A DNA stretch of 64,000 bases from Siphonodentalium dalli. Taxonomy: Eukaryota; Mollusca; Scaphopoda; Gadilida; Siphonodentaliidae. Below the pieces are notes generated by a model, which made no database searches, was not told the origin of the DNA, and was given only the letters and a program-made list of their open reading frames with translations. The translations under genes and the position numbers were made by a program. The stretch is taken from positions 149,823,559 to 149,887,558 of the forward strand of contig CP136066.1 of assembly GCA_032622095.1 (NCBI GenBank), given 5' to 3'. Below, one piece after another: positions 35,001 to 50,000 of this stretch (the first letter of the stretch is position 1; the number at the start of each line of letters is the position of its first letter).

Positions 35001-38000
35001 ATTTCGGCCAATTTGGCCGTTTACTTCATGTCTGTTTTTCATCTGACGTGTGTGTCGAATAAATGATGTGGAGGATTTATGTAAATGTTAGCCCAAACTA
35101 CATTTCCAAGTAACGATTGTTTTGTTGTTTATTTTGAGGAATAATACCGCGTCAGATGAATTCAGCCCAAATATGTTAACAGTTGTCGTGTAAAACATTC
35201 GGCAGTAGGTTAGCGTTATTTAGTATTTGTGGATGTCCTTTAACATGGGGAAAATAGACTACTGCGCTTGAACGAGCATGTGAATTTGTCGTTTTTAATG
35301 TATAGCAACTTGATAATCAATAACAGAGGCATTCTCTGTCAAATATGGTCGCTCTATTTACGGTATTAATTGCGGAACTTTCTAAAGTAAACTACGCGTA
35401 AACGGATACATACGGTAAATTATAGAAGGTGTCGGAATCGGCCTAATCGCACCAGGGCCAACTCGCCCCAGTCGACATGTGTCAATTCGGTACCTACTAT
35501 AACATGTACCCGAGGATGAGTCCGGCTCGGAATAAAATATGTATACGGGTGTTATATAGCGTTTTGTCCGTTGTTTCTCAATGAATATTATTGAAATTTG
35601 GTGTATATGTCCGGGCTGGGACATGGAATACAACAACGTTTGAGTTGTTTTTAAATTTACAAATTTGTTGATTTTATTCATTTTTTTTTTCGTTCTGAAA
35701 ACACACTATAAAGTGTATATAATATAATAACGAACACGAGACATACATAATTTATAAACTGTTAACAAAAGATATCAAATTCAATACATGACAAAGATGA
35801 CTCAGTGGAGTTTATAAAGTGAACATAAAAACATTGAGGTAAGAATCTTTTTAAGGAATGCAACTTTATTTAATGATAATAAACACATAAATTAAAATAA
35901 CAAACATGAGACATACATAATTTATAAACTGTTAACAAAAGATATCAAACTCAATACATGACAAAGATGACTCAGTGAAGTTTATAAAGTGAACATAAAA
36001 ATATTAAGGTAAGAATCTTTTTAAGCATTACCAAACCGTTTAGCACAGACCACAGTCCACTTCACTCATCCGATCATCACCAAACTTCATATTTATCTTG
36101 ATATTGATCTATCAGATGAGAGCTATCAAATATTTTTTTAATTTCATAGGAAAAAATGGTCGCCAGCGGCCATATTGCATTTACGTTATATGTTATCGCG
36201 TTATGTCGATATCTAGTATTACTTAGAAATTTCACCTTTCCAGATTCATAATTGCTCCATTGACTGTAACAGATGAAATTATTCCCCTCTTCGGATAGAG
36301 TGTGACTGAAACTTTATTTTGTCAGACTGTCTGTATAATCACTGATTATATATGGCAATAATCTGTAATAAGATGTAGCACTATTTTATTTTATATTTAC
36401 ACGCAGTGCTGTTTTTATACAACACTTCTAATCCCCCCTAGATCATCATGCGATCGACCATACATCGCGCGAGGACCTGGTTGAATTAAGGGGGGTTTTA
36501 TGGATCACTTCTGTCCTCAAGCTAGATTATACTTATGACATTTAATGGCATGTTTCTAACGTGGAGGGTTAGATATGCTTGAGAAACCACCACTCTTTAA
36601 TTCACACCAAGTTCTCAGCTGTCATGAACCCATAGCCATGATATATGGTTTATTTTATGTATACTAGTAATATAGTTATTTTCAGTACCTTTATATACCA
36701 GTACTGTGTATAACAATGCATATAAATTAATCAATGTATACATGTATATTGATTCAACGGATTCAGTGGTTTTGTCCATCAGTCTATCAAATTTGCGGGG
36801 AAAACATGGCCACAAGCAGTACACCCTGCTAAATTTCGAATTTGAATCAATTGGCGCACCCTGCAGCCAGCTTTTATTGGAGAACTTTTTCTCATGTGGA
36901 TATTTTGGGTCACCGCTAGATGTGAGCCATATTTTGTTCTCAAACTGTCCTTGTGAAGACATCACTGCCAGCGGTGATCTTCAATTTTACTATTTTTATG
37001 GCTAAATAATTTGATTGATCCTACAGACGACACACCTTGTCCGATCGTCACCAGATTCCACAATGATCTTCTGGATAACAAGCGTGAGAGTAATCTGATT
37101 TTCCCGAATTTCGTTAAAAAACATTACCACAGGCAGCAATTTGGTATCTTACTCTTTGATCCTCTTTTGCATGACTGAATTGTTTAGCAACTGTACAGAC
37201 ATATCCCTCATCTGATAGTCACCAAACTTCATATTGATCTTCGGGCTGACAACTAGATGGGAGCTATCGAATGCTTTGAATTTATTTGGAAAACATTGTC
37301 GCCAGCAGTCATCTTCTATTTTGGTTTTTATATACATGTATATCTCTTCATGCGGAAAACCAGTATTACGTAGGTACTTCAACTTTCCGTATTCCTGTCA
37401 TCATTTGAAATATAAAAATTTACCTGATACATGCACCCTTCAAAATTTGTTTCGTCGTATCTATTTTAATGACCCGCATGGTAATATTGATACAGATATA
37501 TTTGTCAAACATTTCTTTGTACAATATACAGGTATTTAGTTTGTAACTAAATCTAGAAATATATAATAGTAGCTGGTGGACCCGACTTCGTCCGGGATGT
37601 TCCCCTCTGATTTTCGGAGAATTGCGCGATTTAACCTTGAATTGACTATTTTAAAGGTGAAGGTCATGTCGGGGTCACGATTTGACCCGTCCAAAACACT
37701 CCCCGGACAAAAGTCACGACAAAAGTACCCGTCGAAATCCGGCTTTACCCGATTTGACCTTGAATTGACAATTTTGAATGTCAAGATCAGGTCAGGGTCA
37801 TGATTTGACCCACCCGAAACACTCCTGGGACAAAAGTAACAGTAGGTATCAAATTTCGTTGAAATACTTCCGTTTTACGAGATTTGACCATGAATTTATC
37901 TTTTTGAATGTCAAAGTCAGGTCGGGATCAAGATTTGACCCGTCCAAAATACTCCCTGGAAATAATTTCCCCTAGGTATCAACTATCAAATTTCGTCAAA

Positions 38001-41000
38001 TCTGTCAGGCAGTTTTCCCGGCCATAGCTAACAGACAAACAGACAGACAAATGTCCAAAATATATATTAGACTAGCTGATGTACTCGACTTCGTTCGGGC
38101 TAGTTAGGGATTTTTTTGTGATCGCCTCCATCTGGACAGTACCCAGTATATACATCGTCTGGCCAAACTATTGTTCAATTGGTCCAGAAACATGCCTATA
38201 TCAGCACGTTCGAGAACATGGTCCCACGTGAAATTGCACCCGTCCATATTGCTCCCGGGATCGAAGTAGTCCTACACACACATTTTTAGTCGGATCGGTC
38301 AAGGTCCAGAAACATGCCTATGAGCGAGGTCAAGTTGACACGTTAAATACCAAATTCAAGCAGTGTTAGAGTCTATAACACATACACACATGCATTCATG
38401 CATACGCACATACATACATACAGACAGACAGGTGTTTCAAAATGTATAATCGATAGCTACAACAATTCTATGGTATTTAGTTCACGGCCGACCTGATGCA
38501 TGCATCTTAGTTTTCTTGTTTTATTAAGTTGGACGCCCTGCTGTTTGTCCCAGACGCCACGAGACTGTTCCGCTTCTCCGCTTCTAATGTTAACTCAATT
38601 CTGCTGTGGCCCTACATCGGATTATTCGGCTCGTATTCTGACAATCCCTGTGAATATGCAAACCTTAGATTTCTTGAAATTTATCAGTTCACACCCGCAT
38701 GTTAAAAAATACGCACGCTGAACTTTTATCTGCTGTCAGAAATACATGTGAACTGTAGTTACTGAACCAATGTTTAAATTCGTTAATATTTCGTTTAAAT
38801 TAAGGGCATGGGAAATGGCAGTTGGGTATGTGGCAGGCCTCAAAATATGGTGCCGGATATTTGCAGAATGAGGTCCCCATATGATGAATTTAATGATGCT
38901 ACCCCGGGAGATCTAGACACATATTAAGGTTCGCAGATGGTGATGTGCACCCATTGTGCACCTTGATTAAACATTGTATCGTCTGCCAATTTTGGGGTAT
39001 AGAGAAAATAAACTAAAAAAGAAAATAAACATTCTAAAAAACTTTGTTAATTCGATAATAAACATAATTTCCAGTGAAGATGGGGCCTAAACAGAATGAG
39101 GTCCCCAGAGGTTGAATTTGGTGATGTTAGCCTGCTGTGCGGGTGGCGTCACTATGTTCACCAGCTGGGGACCTCATTCTGTGAATGTTCGGCACCATAT
39201 TTTGAGGTCTGGTATTTGGGGTAACCCACGCTCACAATGTCTGAGAAACAATTTAACTAGTGAACATATTTTATAAATGCAGCTTCCACCTGTATTCTGA
39301 ATTGTGGGGGCCCAATTGTATTTCTCTCACCAGAGAACGACTGCACCGGTTAGAAACCCAATTCACCGTAAACCGGCAAACTGTGTTCGAAATACGTGTA
39401 CATTGTAATCACGATGGGAGCTGTTGTATGTTATCCATTGTGCATTCTGAGATACAGCTGAAGAACAATTCAGCCGTTCACAGCAGATTGTATTCCCCTC
39501 ATAGATTGTGGATATACATGGCTATTAGCGAGATCACCTAGTTGCTACCATATTGGATCCATCCAGCCCCCATTCCGCAGATTAAGTGCTACAGGTCAGA
39601 GTTCTGGAGTAGCATCCCATATATGGAGTTTTGAATATTCATGAATACAAAAGCTCTATATATAGAATGCTACTCCAGAATATTGACCTATAGCACTTAA
39701 ACCGCAGAATGAGGACTGGATGGATGCAATATGGTAGCGACTCAGTTATCTCGCTTATTGTATATCAGAGGGCAGGTTTAATGCCGGGGGAAACCCGCTC
39801 CATGCAGTCTCGTGAACATTTATCGACTACAATTCACACCGGTAACTATTAGTGATGTTTACATGTATGATGTAGATAGATAAACTTCTATTGGGACAAC
39901 TATATTTGATTTTCAAACGATGTCTGAGCAACATTCCAAGCGGATTTCTTTAGTCGCAAGTGAGCCACAAAACACGCCATAGTATAGTCGGTATTAAAAG
40001 AGGCATCTACTCGTACGTAAGAGTTTATCAACAGATTATAGCTCGCCTATAATTGAACACGGTCTCCCGTCACATGAAATAGTATGGTATGTTGCTGCTT
40101 GACGATCGTAGTCATTATATCACCCTGTCCGTTCTTATCTTGCAGAAATTCTGCTTGAAGATGAAGGCACTATCCGAAGACGAGGTAAAATCGCTGAGGA
40201 TCAGACGGGATCCAGCAACGAACGAACTACAGATAGCCTGTTTCACAATACCCATGCACAAATTCTTCAAGGTAATTCTGCTTTCGCGCCAGGGCCGAAA
40301 TTTACTTTTGCCAAATAATATTTTTTGCCAAATTATTTCATATATTGCCAAATGCTATTATTGATAATATCAGTTTCTCCAACATTTAGTTTTATGTTTT
40401 GACAATAGCGATTTGAACGACTTTTAGTACCGACAGGAAGGAAGTTAATTAATAACTATTATCGCGCCTCTCTGCTTGGTTTATCATACAACAATAAACC
40501 ATTCACCGAACAATAAAATTGTAGAAGGGTTGCTTCATCATAAGGGCACATCAAAAGGGGATTAGATATGTAAACACCACCAAATCGCGCTTTGGATGAC
40601 TTTTAGTACCGGCAGGAAAGAAGTTAGTTGATAACTATTATCACCTCTCTGCTGTGGTTAATCATACAACAATAAACCATTCAACGAACAATAAAATTGT
40701 AGAAGGGTTGCTTCATCATGGGCACATCAAAAGAGGATTGGATATGTCAACACCGCCACAATAAATACGAGTAACACCTCCATTCGTCGAAACTAATGCT
40801 ATCAGATGAACTGCGTCATGATGGAGGTGTCAACTTTTCATAACCCTTCTAAAACCTCAATTCACTTTGTCTCCGGATCGCTGGGCGGCAGGTCGCATTT
40901 ATGCGTTCTCCGCGTTAAGCCGTGAGCGATCCGTGAATATTTCTGTCGGACTTGGCGGAATGGATTTAATCCCCCGTCAAGTCTGGACTTTGCATTCTAA

Positions 41001-44000
41001 CGCGGGCCGGCTGCAGGTGATTTTGGACTACCAAGTCACCCCAGTGGAACCCTCCACTGGCCGTGGCTTGGTTGGGGTTTGCCAGAAGACACAGTCCGGG
41101 AGGAAGAAAAATACGAAGACCCCGTCGCAGTGCCGCAGGGATGCCGAGAGGAGGTCCAAGTGGACAAGAGGGAGAACTGAGAGACGCCCAGTCCCCCCCC
41201 CCCCCACTTGGCCTCTCAGCGGCAACATCAGCCGGCAGCAGAAGATATCACCACCACCGGACGGAGCATGGACGCCGATGTCACCCCGGATGTCCCTGCC
41301 GTCGACGAGGACAGCGGCAACATGAACGCCGACGTCACCCCGGAGGTCCCTGCCACTGTCTTCGATGTGGAGATGGCAACTCCACCAAGCCAGACTCCAC
41401 CAGGGGCGGAAACCACCACCTCCGCCCCTGCGACGCCGAAGTATGAGGAGAAGCCGGCGTTGCCCAGCAGGGAAGAGCGGAAGCTGATCTATGGCGAACA
41501 CCAACGCATCAGGACAGCGATCAGTACTCACTACTCAGCAGGAAAGACCTACCAACTTAGTAACTACGAATTCTTCCCGCTGAGGGATAAGCAGATATAC
41601 AAAGGGCCAGATCATCACAAACCAACATCTGGAAGAATCACACTCAAAAAAGCAAAGGGCCAGATCGAACCACACATCAGCCTATCAAAATATCCACCAC
41701 CACAGAAAAAAGAAACTGAAAACCAAAAAGAGTTACAAATTGCTATCTTTTTTTCTTCTTGTTTATTTCAAATAAAGCTCTAAAAATGAGGGGTGAAGGA
41801 ATAGACCATCCCGGGGTTAGCCCCCAAAATCACAATCTCAGCCCTTATAAAACACCACTAATACAATTATCTATTTTTAGGAGTTTCCTGAAGTGAATGG
41901 TATTGATTGACCAATATTTTTCAACTTGAGAAATTAAAAAAGTGACTTGCCAACTGAAAATATATTTTGTCATTGTCAAATATGGCAAGTGGCAGTGTGA
42001 ACTGTGTCTCACATCCCTGTCACGTTGGGCTGGACAATATCGATACAATTCGTCGCAAATGGCTATATAATGAACATTTTATATGACATATTTGAGGATT
42101 TCACAATGTTGGATTGTTTCGTTGTACTACTTATGAAGTTATAAACTCTACGACTGGTAGCTTCATGATTGTTGACAGATATTTGAATGCCAAAACGGTT
42201 GGAATACTTGAGGTACCTGTTGAACAAAAATATAACCCAAAGGGTTGCAATTTCCTGTATTTCGGTTTGGTTCGGGGCCGTGCAGTTGACTTTTTCAAAT
42301 TGGACACGTCCCTCTCTGACTTGACATGACCTTCGTTACCAGCAGCAGTTTTAGCAACACACGTCAAATATACATGTAACTGAAAGTGGATATTATCGTT
42401 GCAACAAAAGTATTTACTTTCAAAATAGATTTCGTGTTCATTACACAGCTCGATACTTCCTTTTAAATTTCTCAGTCACGAGTGAAAGAAAAGCTATCAG
42501 CGGCCAACATGTCGGCAACTGCTTTGAATATGGAATTCCCTTACAATGATGACGACGTGAGGCAGTTCATGGCTCTGCATCCCCAGATATACGACATGAC
42601 GAGCGTGCCACAAGACTTCAACAGATACTTCGAGGTATGATTTCTCGAGAATTTTGTATGTTTAATGTTGAATCAAACCCAGTATTAAGTTGGCCTCATC
42701 TCAATTCAATACAACTGCTTAGTTGTTTTTTAAACTTCATATTAAGTTGGTCTCAAGTCAAACTAGGACCAAACTTTGCATTATTATAGCATCACATGCA
42801 ACACTTAGTTGAAGTCCAGCACTTAAGGACGTATCAGACTATGCTAGTGGCCCAGTTCTAATTTTCGACTTTAAAAGGTGCTTATAATGGTGCTAACATT
42901 ATATAAATTATTAGCCACAGCGAATAAATTTGAACAGTAGATATAATTGGATTGTATTGTAGTATACGGAGACTTAACTTTGGTGTAAAACTAGAATATG
43001 CATTCACACAATTAACTTCCTTAAGAATCAGGGGGGGGGGGGGGTAGGAAAAATTATTCAGGCACGTATGGCATTTTTTCCCTTTCGATCATTTTTTGTA
43101 CCCGCCCACCCCCACCGCCAATTTTTTTTCCGTTTTCGGCAGTTTTTTTTCGACCATTTTTTGACACCCCCCCCCCTTTAACACTAAAACAGAGATTTGC
43201 GGGGGAAATTCACTGTAAACAGCTGTATATGAATTTCTGTGCATACTATTTATCATGGATGTTAACATGGACATGTAAATAGGAATGAGTCATTTTGAGG
43301 TCATTCGGCCAAAAAAACATGGCTGCCAGCGGCCATCTTGGATTTCAAAATTTGCAACAAAATAAAACACGATAACTGCCTGCAGTCAGTTTACAGTTAG
43401 TTTTTAGTTTAAATTGCTTGTTGGTGGCTTTGACCACCCACCCATACGTGCCGGAAATGTTTTGTTCACCCCCCCCCCCCCCCTGTAAGAATCAGTATAA
43501 ATCGCGATAAGGTTACACGAATGTTTCTGACGTCTATCCGGTAATAACTGAAGTTGACCGCTTCACAAAAAGCGATGAACACATCTACGTCACTCCAAGC
43601 CGACCGTGCGAAGTGGTGTCCACTTCACAAAAAGCAATGAACCAAATACGTTACTTCAAGCTGCGTGTTGTTATTGGGAGACTGTGTTGGAATTTGAACA
43701 ATATATGTTACTTGCAATTTTTATACTGGTATCATTATAAGAAATGACTTGCAGATCGATTGGGGTCATCGGTTTAATCGGCAGAGTGATTAAACAAAGT
43801 TCGTGAAAGGATTCACACACTTTGTTTAATTACTCTGACGGTCAAAATCCAATGGACCCAATCGATCTGCAAGTCATTTCTTATGTAAATTTTAAAACAT
43901 TTGCACCAGACCGTTTATTTGCATATCATTGTGCCAGCTGCATGAATAGACTTGAATTTCCACTTGATTGGGTTAAAAAAAATAGATGGCACTGGTTAAA

Positions 44001-47000
44001 GTGATGTGGAATTGAGTCAGAGCATTTTTTTTTTAACTTGATAACCAACTTGTCAGCACAAAAATGCCTTATGTATCGACATCAATGCTGATTACTAGTC
44101 GCCATTAAATATTTAAATTTGTGAGTAGTTCAGGCGTTGTGTTTAATGGTATACGACCAGTCTGATTCACTGAAATAAGTCCACACTATATATTTAACCA
44201 ATTTATAATCCATTTGAGACCATATTAAACCTGGTTTTAAACCAATTATGTTTTATCAGTGCATATACACCCGGTATGTGCATTCTCTGAAGTTTCCAGC
44301 GAACGGTTTCCATACATATTCGATTACAGATGCCCATGTAGCGATGCTCAGTGAAACGTTGTAGATCAGCCCGTATATCAATATACACTGTTCAAACAAA
44401 GTGCTCTTCTTCACAATAACGAATTTGTAGTACTCGTTCGACATTTAAAACGGCTATTCATCCGGGAAAATTTCTAGTTTTTATGGTAAGAACGAGAGCT
44501 GTTTTCCGGGTGACCGATGATGTGGAATGAACGTATAGTATGTTTGTGACCAATTTATAGCAATAGAAACACGCCGAGTAATGTGTCGTATGTTCTCCAT
44601 TTTTCCGACCGCAGGTAATTTTCATCTCTGTTAACGTTGTAAGTCTGTGTATAGATTGTTGGAAAGTTTACATCAAACGTGCAATCTTTGATACATATGT
44701 CTTTCCGCGTAGTAAGTTCAATATTTAGTCTTAAATGAGATTTTCAGAATAGTTTTCAATGCATTTACCTTTTCGAATGTTGTTACTTTTACAAGTAATT
44801 GCACTTTAACCCTTTACCCAACAAACCGGCCAAACCCGGCCAAATAAAGCTTCAACAGCCTAAAATATCTTCGGTCTGTCTCAATAGAACCATACAAATA
44901 TGGATATCATTGGAACCGGCTCCTTGGCCACATTGTGATAGTTACAGTTATACCCTGTGCCAATGCATTCTCTTATATATGCGAGTCGACCATAGGTCGC
45001 CTCGCATATATAAGAGAATGCATTGGCCTAAAAATAAATTTTAATGTGTTAAGCCAATGCATTCTCTTATATATGCGAGGCGACCTATGGTCGACTCGCA
45101 TATATAAGAGAATGCATTGGCACAGGGCCCTTCTGTTGGGTAAAGGGTTAACAGCAATGTTACATAATAATGGTTTTGACATGCGAAATCTCGTTATTGA
45201 AGAGTTATTAGTAATGAAAATAAGATCAAAGTCAATCTATGTGTTCGTGTACATGTTGGTGATATACAGTGATGCCCTAAGTAATCGACTCCTTAACCAC
45301 AGCAGAATTATGGATAGCTTTTCAGGATTTAGTCGGAAATATGGCTTGTTGCCATTCATCGGAAAGCTCTCAGTGATTACTTAGGGCATTACTGTATACT
45401 ATGTAGTTAAATTGTTTGTAGAAGTTTGTGTTATTTCGCTTGAATCCGCTTCGAAAGTTTTTATTCCTTTTAAACGAACCATTTGTAGCAGGCATTGGTC
45501 AACCACTTTACATCGAGCTAAGTTTAAACTTCCCAGACAACACTGTATTGTCAAGTGGGTATTGTATATATACAATCTTGTTGGGTCGCATGTTGTTGAG
45601 TCGACAAGCAGGCTTCATTTTATAATTTAAGTGAACAATTTTTTTTTTTTTTTTTTTTTTAGGAAAATATATGTTTGATCTCTGTGCATTTTCTCATGTT
45701 AATTTATTCTTTGCACGATGTTCAGTATTGGCGGTTGTATATGTATTATAATGCAACATATCCTCCTGCAGATAGGTTCATATATATGTGACCAAAAAAT
45801 TCACATTAGGTTCATATTGGACTTATTTGATTCTGAAATAACCTCAGATAGAACTTATACCCGCTATTCCATATAATGGCGCGGGCCGCAGTGAACACAC
45901 ATTATTCACCCACTGCCCGACGCGCGAAGCGCGTCCAGTGGGTGTACTATAATCGTAGGACTCATGCGTTTCTGCTGAATTGAACTAGTGCCTATGCGTT
46001 TCTGCTGAGCTGCACTGACGTTTGATCGCAAAATAAAATTATAATCATTATCAAAGCACAATTTTGGATAACACCGCCATAAACAGTGACATATTATGAT
46101 GTTGAGCTCGTATCATTAATGAAATTAGAGTTATAACTTATAAAACTAAGAATTACTGCTAAGGTATTTCTACCAATTGAGTAACTAGATTCAGGTTGAG
46201 CTAGAACTTGAGAACTTTTTAATTTCAACCAATTGAAATGTCGTTGAGAGCGGAAAGGGTTAAGGTTGGTAAGCAACGCAAATGACGTCATTAGAATTCC
46301 AATTGCCGAAAGCAGTCTCCGCGGTGATAATCGAAGCGGAGGCGATGTGCATTTTAATTCTTTCATCACGACTGTTTTGGCGTCCTAATCTATTAAAATA
46401 TTCTTCTATATCTTGGAAGGTGTTCTGGAAGGATTATTTCAATATGTGTATATCGGATTAACCTTCCAAAAAGATGAGTTTGACGCCTGCATTTCTTGGC
46501 ATGAAAATTAACGAGCGCTCGTCTGCAAGTACAGTCATTGCCGAATCGGCGTGTTTTTGTGAAAATCTCACCAATATTTATCCACTCTATTCTATTAAAA
46601 TGTACACTAATCGGTCAAATCCTTTTGATAATTCTATCTAAATACATCTTAGCTACTATTCGGATCCGTTTTCCCGGTCTAAAAAGGGATAGTTTGACCA
46701 AAACGACTATTGACAAATCTTTGTTTACAAATTGAGCGCACTCGGCACTGGATGACCCGTCCACGTGCAAATTTATTATCGAAAACAAATTCAATTTATT
46801 CCATCTAAAACATAATTACGCACTGGACTCTGTCATTTTAGGAACATATATGTATCCCACGCACATACACCAAGTCTCAGCCTAAAATTTTGAAAAATGA
46901 CAGTTTTATCGACATAAATAGATTTTAATGGTAAATTCTATGTTAAATTTTATCATTGAAAAAAATTTATTTCTTCCATCTAAAACATAATTACGTGCTG

Positions 47001-50000
47001 TACTCTGTCATTTTAGGAATATGTAGCTATCCCACACACACACTCCAAGTCTCAGCTTAAAATTTTGAAAAATGACAGTTTTATCGACATAAATCGATTT
47101 TAATGGCAAATGCATTGTTAAATAAATTTTAGGGCCCTGCGAATGTTTTCTGAGCTGTTCTATATAGGTCACTAGAGTCCATATTTGACTGGTTACACCT
47201 GATAATTATGCGACAGTATAGTCGCGTTAATTTATAGGTCAACATTGGTCATTATCACCCGACAAATTTATTTTGGTCTATCGTATCAACCCCTATTTTC
47301 TACCGCGTAGCCTGACTAAGTGTCAACATTGGTCTTTATCGCTCCACTAATTTGTATCGTTTCATCGGTATGAATTCCATATCCAATTATCCACATATAA
47401 CCAACCCAACCTCTAATCCCGGTCCAATTTATTTCTTTCTTTCATCGGTATAGTCACGTTACGTAATATTTTATCACGTGATACTTGTACTTATATGTCT
47501 ATGGTATTACTATAGTATACCGTATATGTTATATCAATTGCTATTCCTTTCTATATAATCCTGGTTCCATCTATAGAGATAGATAATTTCAGACCCCCCC
47601 CCCCCCCCCCCCCCCCAATTTTATATCATTGCTGCTTTAGTACAGTCGCGATGCAACATCGCTCCACTAATTTATGTCAGTTCATCGGTACAAACCACTT
47701 TTTCTCCGAGTCCATATAACCAACCCAACATCTTATAGAAGTCCATAAATGACTATTCTGGCACTATATAGAGATGACTAAGATTCTGACACCACCCTAT
47801 TTTATAGCCTAGAGTTCAGATGCATAATATGTCAACATTGGTCGTTATCGCTCTACAAATTTATATCGGTTCAACCCTTAGTTCCCTGTATCGCCCACCC
47901 CACCCTCAATTTATTTTTTCAGTTGTATTATAGTCTCGTTACGTACACATTTTATCTTTTGTAACTTTTGCTTCAACGCGTTGAGTTCCGCTGCAGACAA
48001 TATAAAACTGACAACATTTTGAAATGTAAGCAGGCTTCAAACTCATCTTATCCAAGAAAAACTCTGGTTACATATATAAAGAAATTTGTGTATAAGGTGT
48101 ACGCGCATTTGTCGCGTTAAAACCAAAGGTCCCAAGTCAAGGTCCAAATCCACAACACACTGATGTGAGGTTTAACTCCATCTACATACAGTAATGTCCA
48201 AAGTAATTGATCACTTAACCACAGCAAAATAATGGGTATTTTTTCATGATTTTAAATCCTGAAAATTACCCATAATTCTGCTGTGGTTAAGTGGTCAATT
48301 ACTTTGGGCATTACTGTAACCAATATAAGGATTTGAGGTGTAATGATAACTCAATTCTCATACAGTAATGTCCAAAGTAATTGACCACTTAACCCAACAT
48401 AATTATTGGTAATTTGTCAGGATTTTAAATGCTGAAAAAATACCCATAATTCTGCTGTGGTTAAGTGGTCAATTACTTTGGGCATTACTGTAACCAATAT
48501 AAGGATTTGAGGTGTAATGATAACTCAATCCTCATACAGTAATGTACAAAGTAATTGACCACTTAACCACAGCAGAATAATGGGTAATTTTTCAGGATTT
48601 TAAATCCTGAAAAATTACCAATAATTCTGATATGGTTAAGTGGTCAATTACTTTGGGCATTACTGTAACCAATTTAAGGATGTTAGGTTTAATGAGAACT
48701 CCATCCACATAACTAATAAATATGTGTGAAAATTAAACAAACAAAAATAAATTCCATGATGGCGTCCAATATGGACTGCCTAATTCTTCTCCAAAACATG
48801 TATATTGAATATATGGTTGTTTATTGGGGGAAACCGATTATTTCAATGATATTTTCATTAACTGCATGGGATCCAAAACCCGACTTACGGGAGCTCGCTT
48901 CGTGCGCGACTGTATCTTAAGCATATGTGCATATTTAATGAGCCAACAATTGGAACCCCAATAGCGAAGATTGGCACGTCGCCCCTGAGCATAGACATCA
49001 TTGATGATCTCTATGGGAATCAAAATTGACATTTAATAGACAATTTCGATTAACCGCAATAACTTAAGAAATCTCTAATTACGCTTCAGCCCAATCCGAA
49101 AAGAGGGTCCCCATCTCAACAGATTCCAACAACAACAATCCGATCAGAGGGTCCTATATTACTATTTCTTTGGCTTTGGGGTTAAAAAATATTTGATTCG
49201 AGTCGAGGAACCCATCAAACAAAGCTCAGAGTTATAAGATATTGATTTTTGAAATTTGTTAATTGCTCGAGATGGGTACTAATAACTGCCGTCAATTTGG
49301 TAACTTGCTCGAGATTTTACGCCAAAACTCTATTCAAACAGACAAGGATGGATAACTCTATAATCAAGTGGTAATAAAAACGCAATTTTGCCTGAGATCT
49401 GGGTCAGAAAGTATTCCCGATAATGAAAAATAACAGATTTCTAAAATTGATATCTAACAAATCTGAGCTTTGATGGGTGACTTCCTCGACTCGAATCAAA
49501 TATTTTTGACCCCCGAAGCCATTGAAATAGTAATTGAGAGGAGTTTTATCGTATTGAGTACCTTTAAGCACATCCTGGTTGAATATCTACCATATATGGT
49601 GGGTTATTCTCACATTCAAGCTGTTGATGTCATTCATGTTATTTTGCATGCGAAGTGATAGACCCCCCCCCCCCCCCATAGCTTATCAATACCACTCAGG
49701 ACAGTGGGTGTTTTTCCTCAATTAATTGAATTTCTTGTAAAGAGCGTTAATTTGGTAAGTTTTGTCGATGAAAAAAGTAAATCAAATAGTGCCTATATGA
49801 GCTTATTTCGAATTCAAATATGGTCTAATCGAGCTTATTTTGAACGACTAATTTTACGCATATATACAGGGGGTGGGGTGGAAAAAAGTCTTTTCCGGGC
49901 ACGTATGCCGGGGTGGGTGGGTGGTTACATATATGATCAGATGCAAAGGAGTAGACATTACATATATGATCAGATCCAAAGGAGTAGACATTACATATAT

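Larger units (their letters stand above)
34848..40145 (+). other. DISP intron 3
   Basis: 5.3 kb. Besides the separately listed repeats it holds two copies of a dispersed sequence around CACCAAACTTCATATT (36068 and 37212), each followed by GAGCTATC and TCGCCAGC. Confidence 0.7.

Noticed and set aside
44935-45384. 149-residue ORF with repeated YKRMHW-type text
   Set aside because: It is a read-through of the hairpin modules and a palindromic element.
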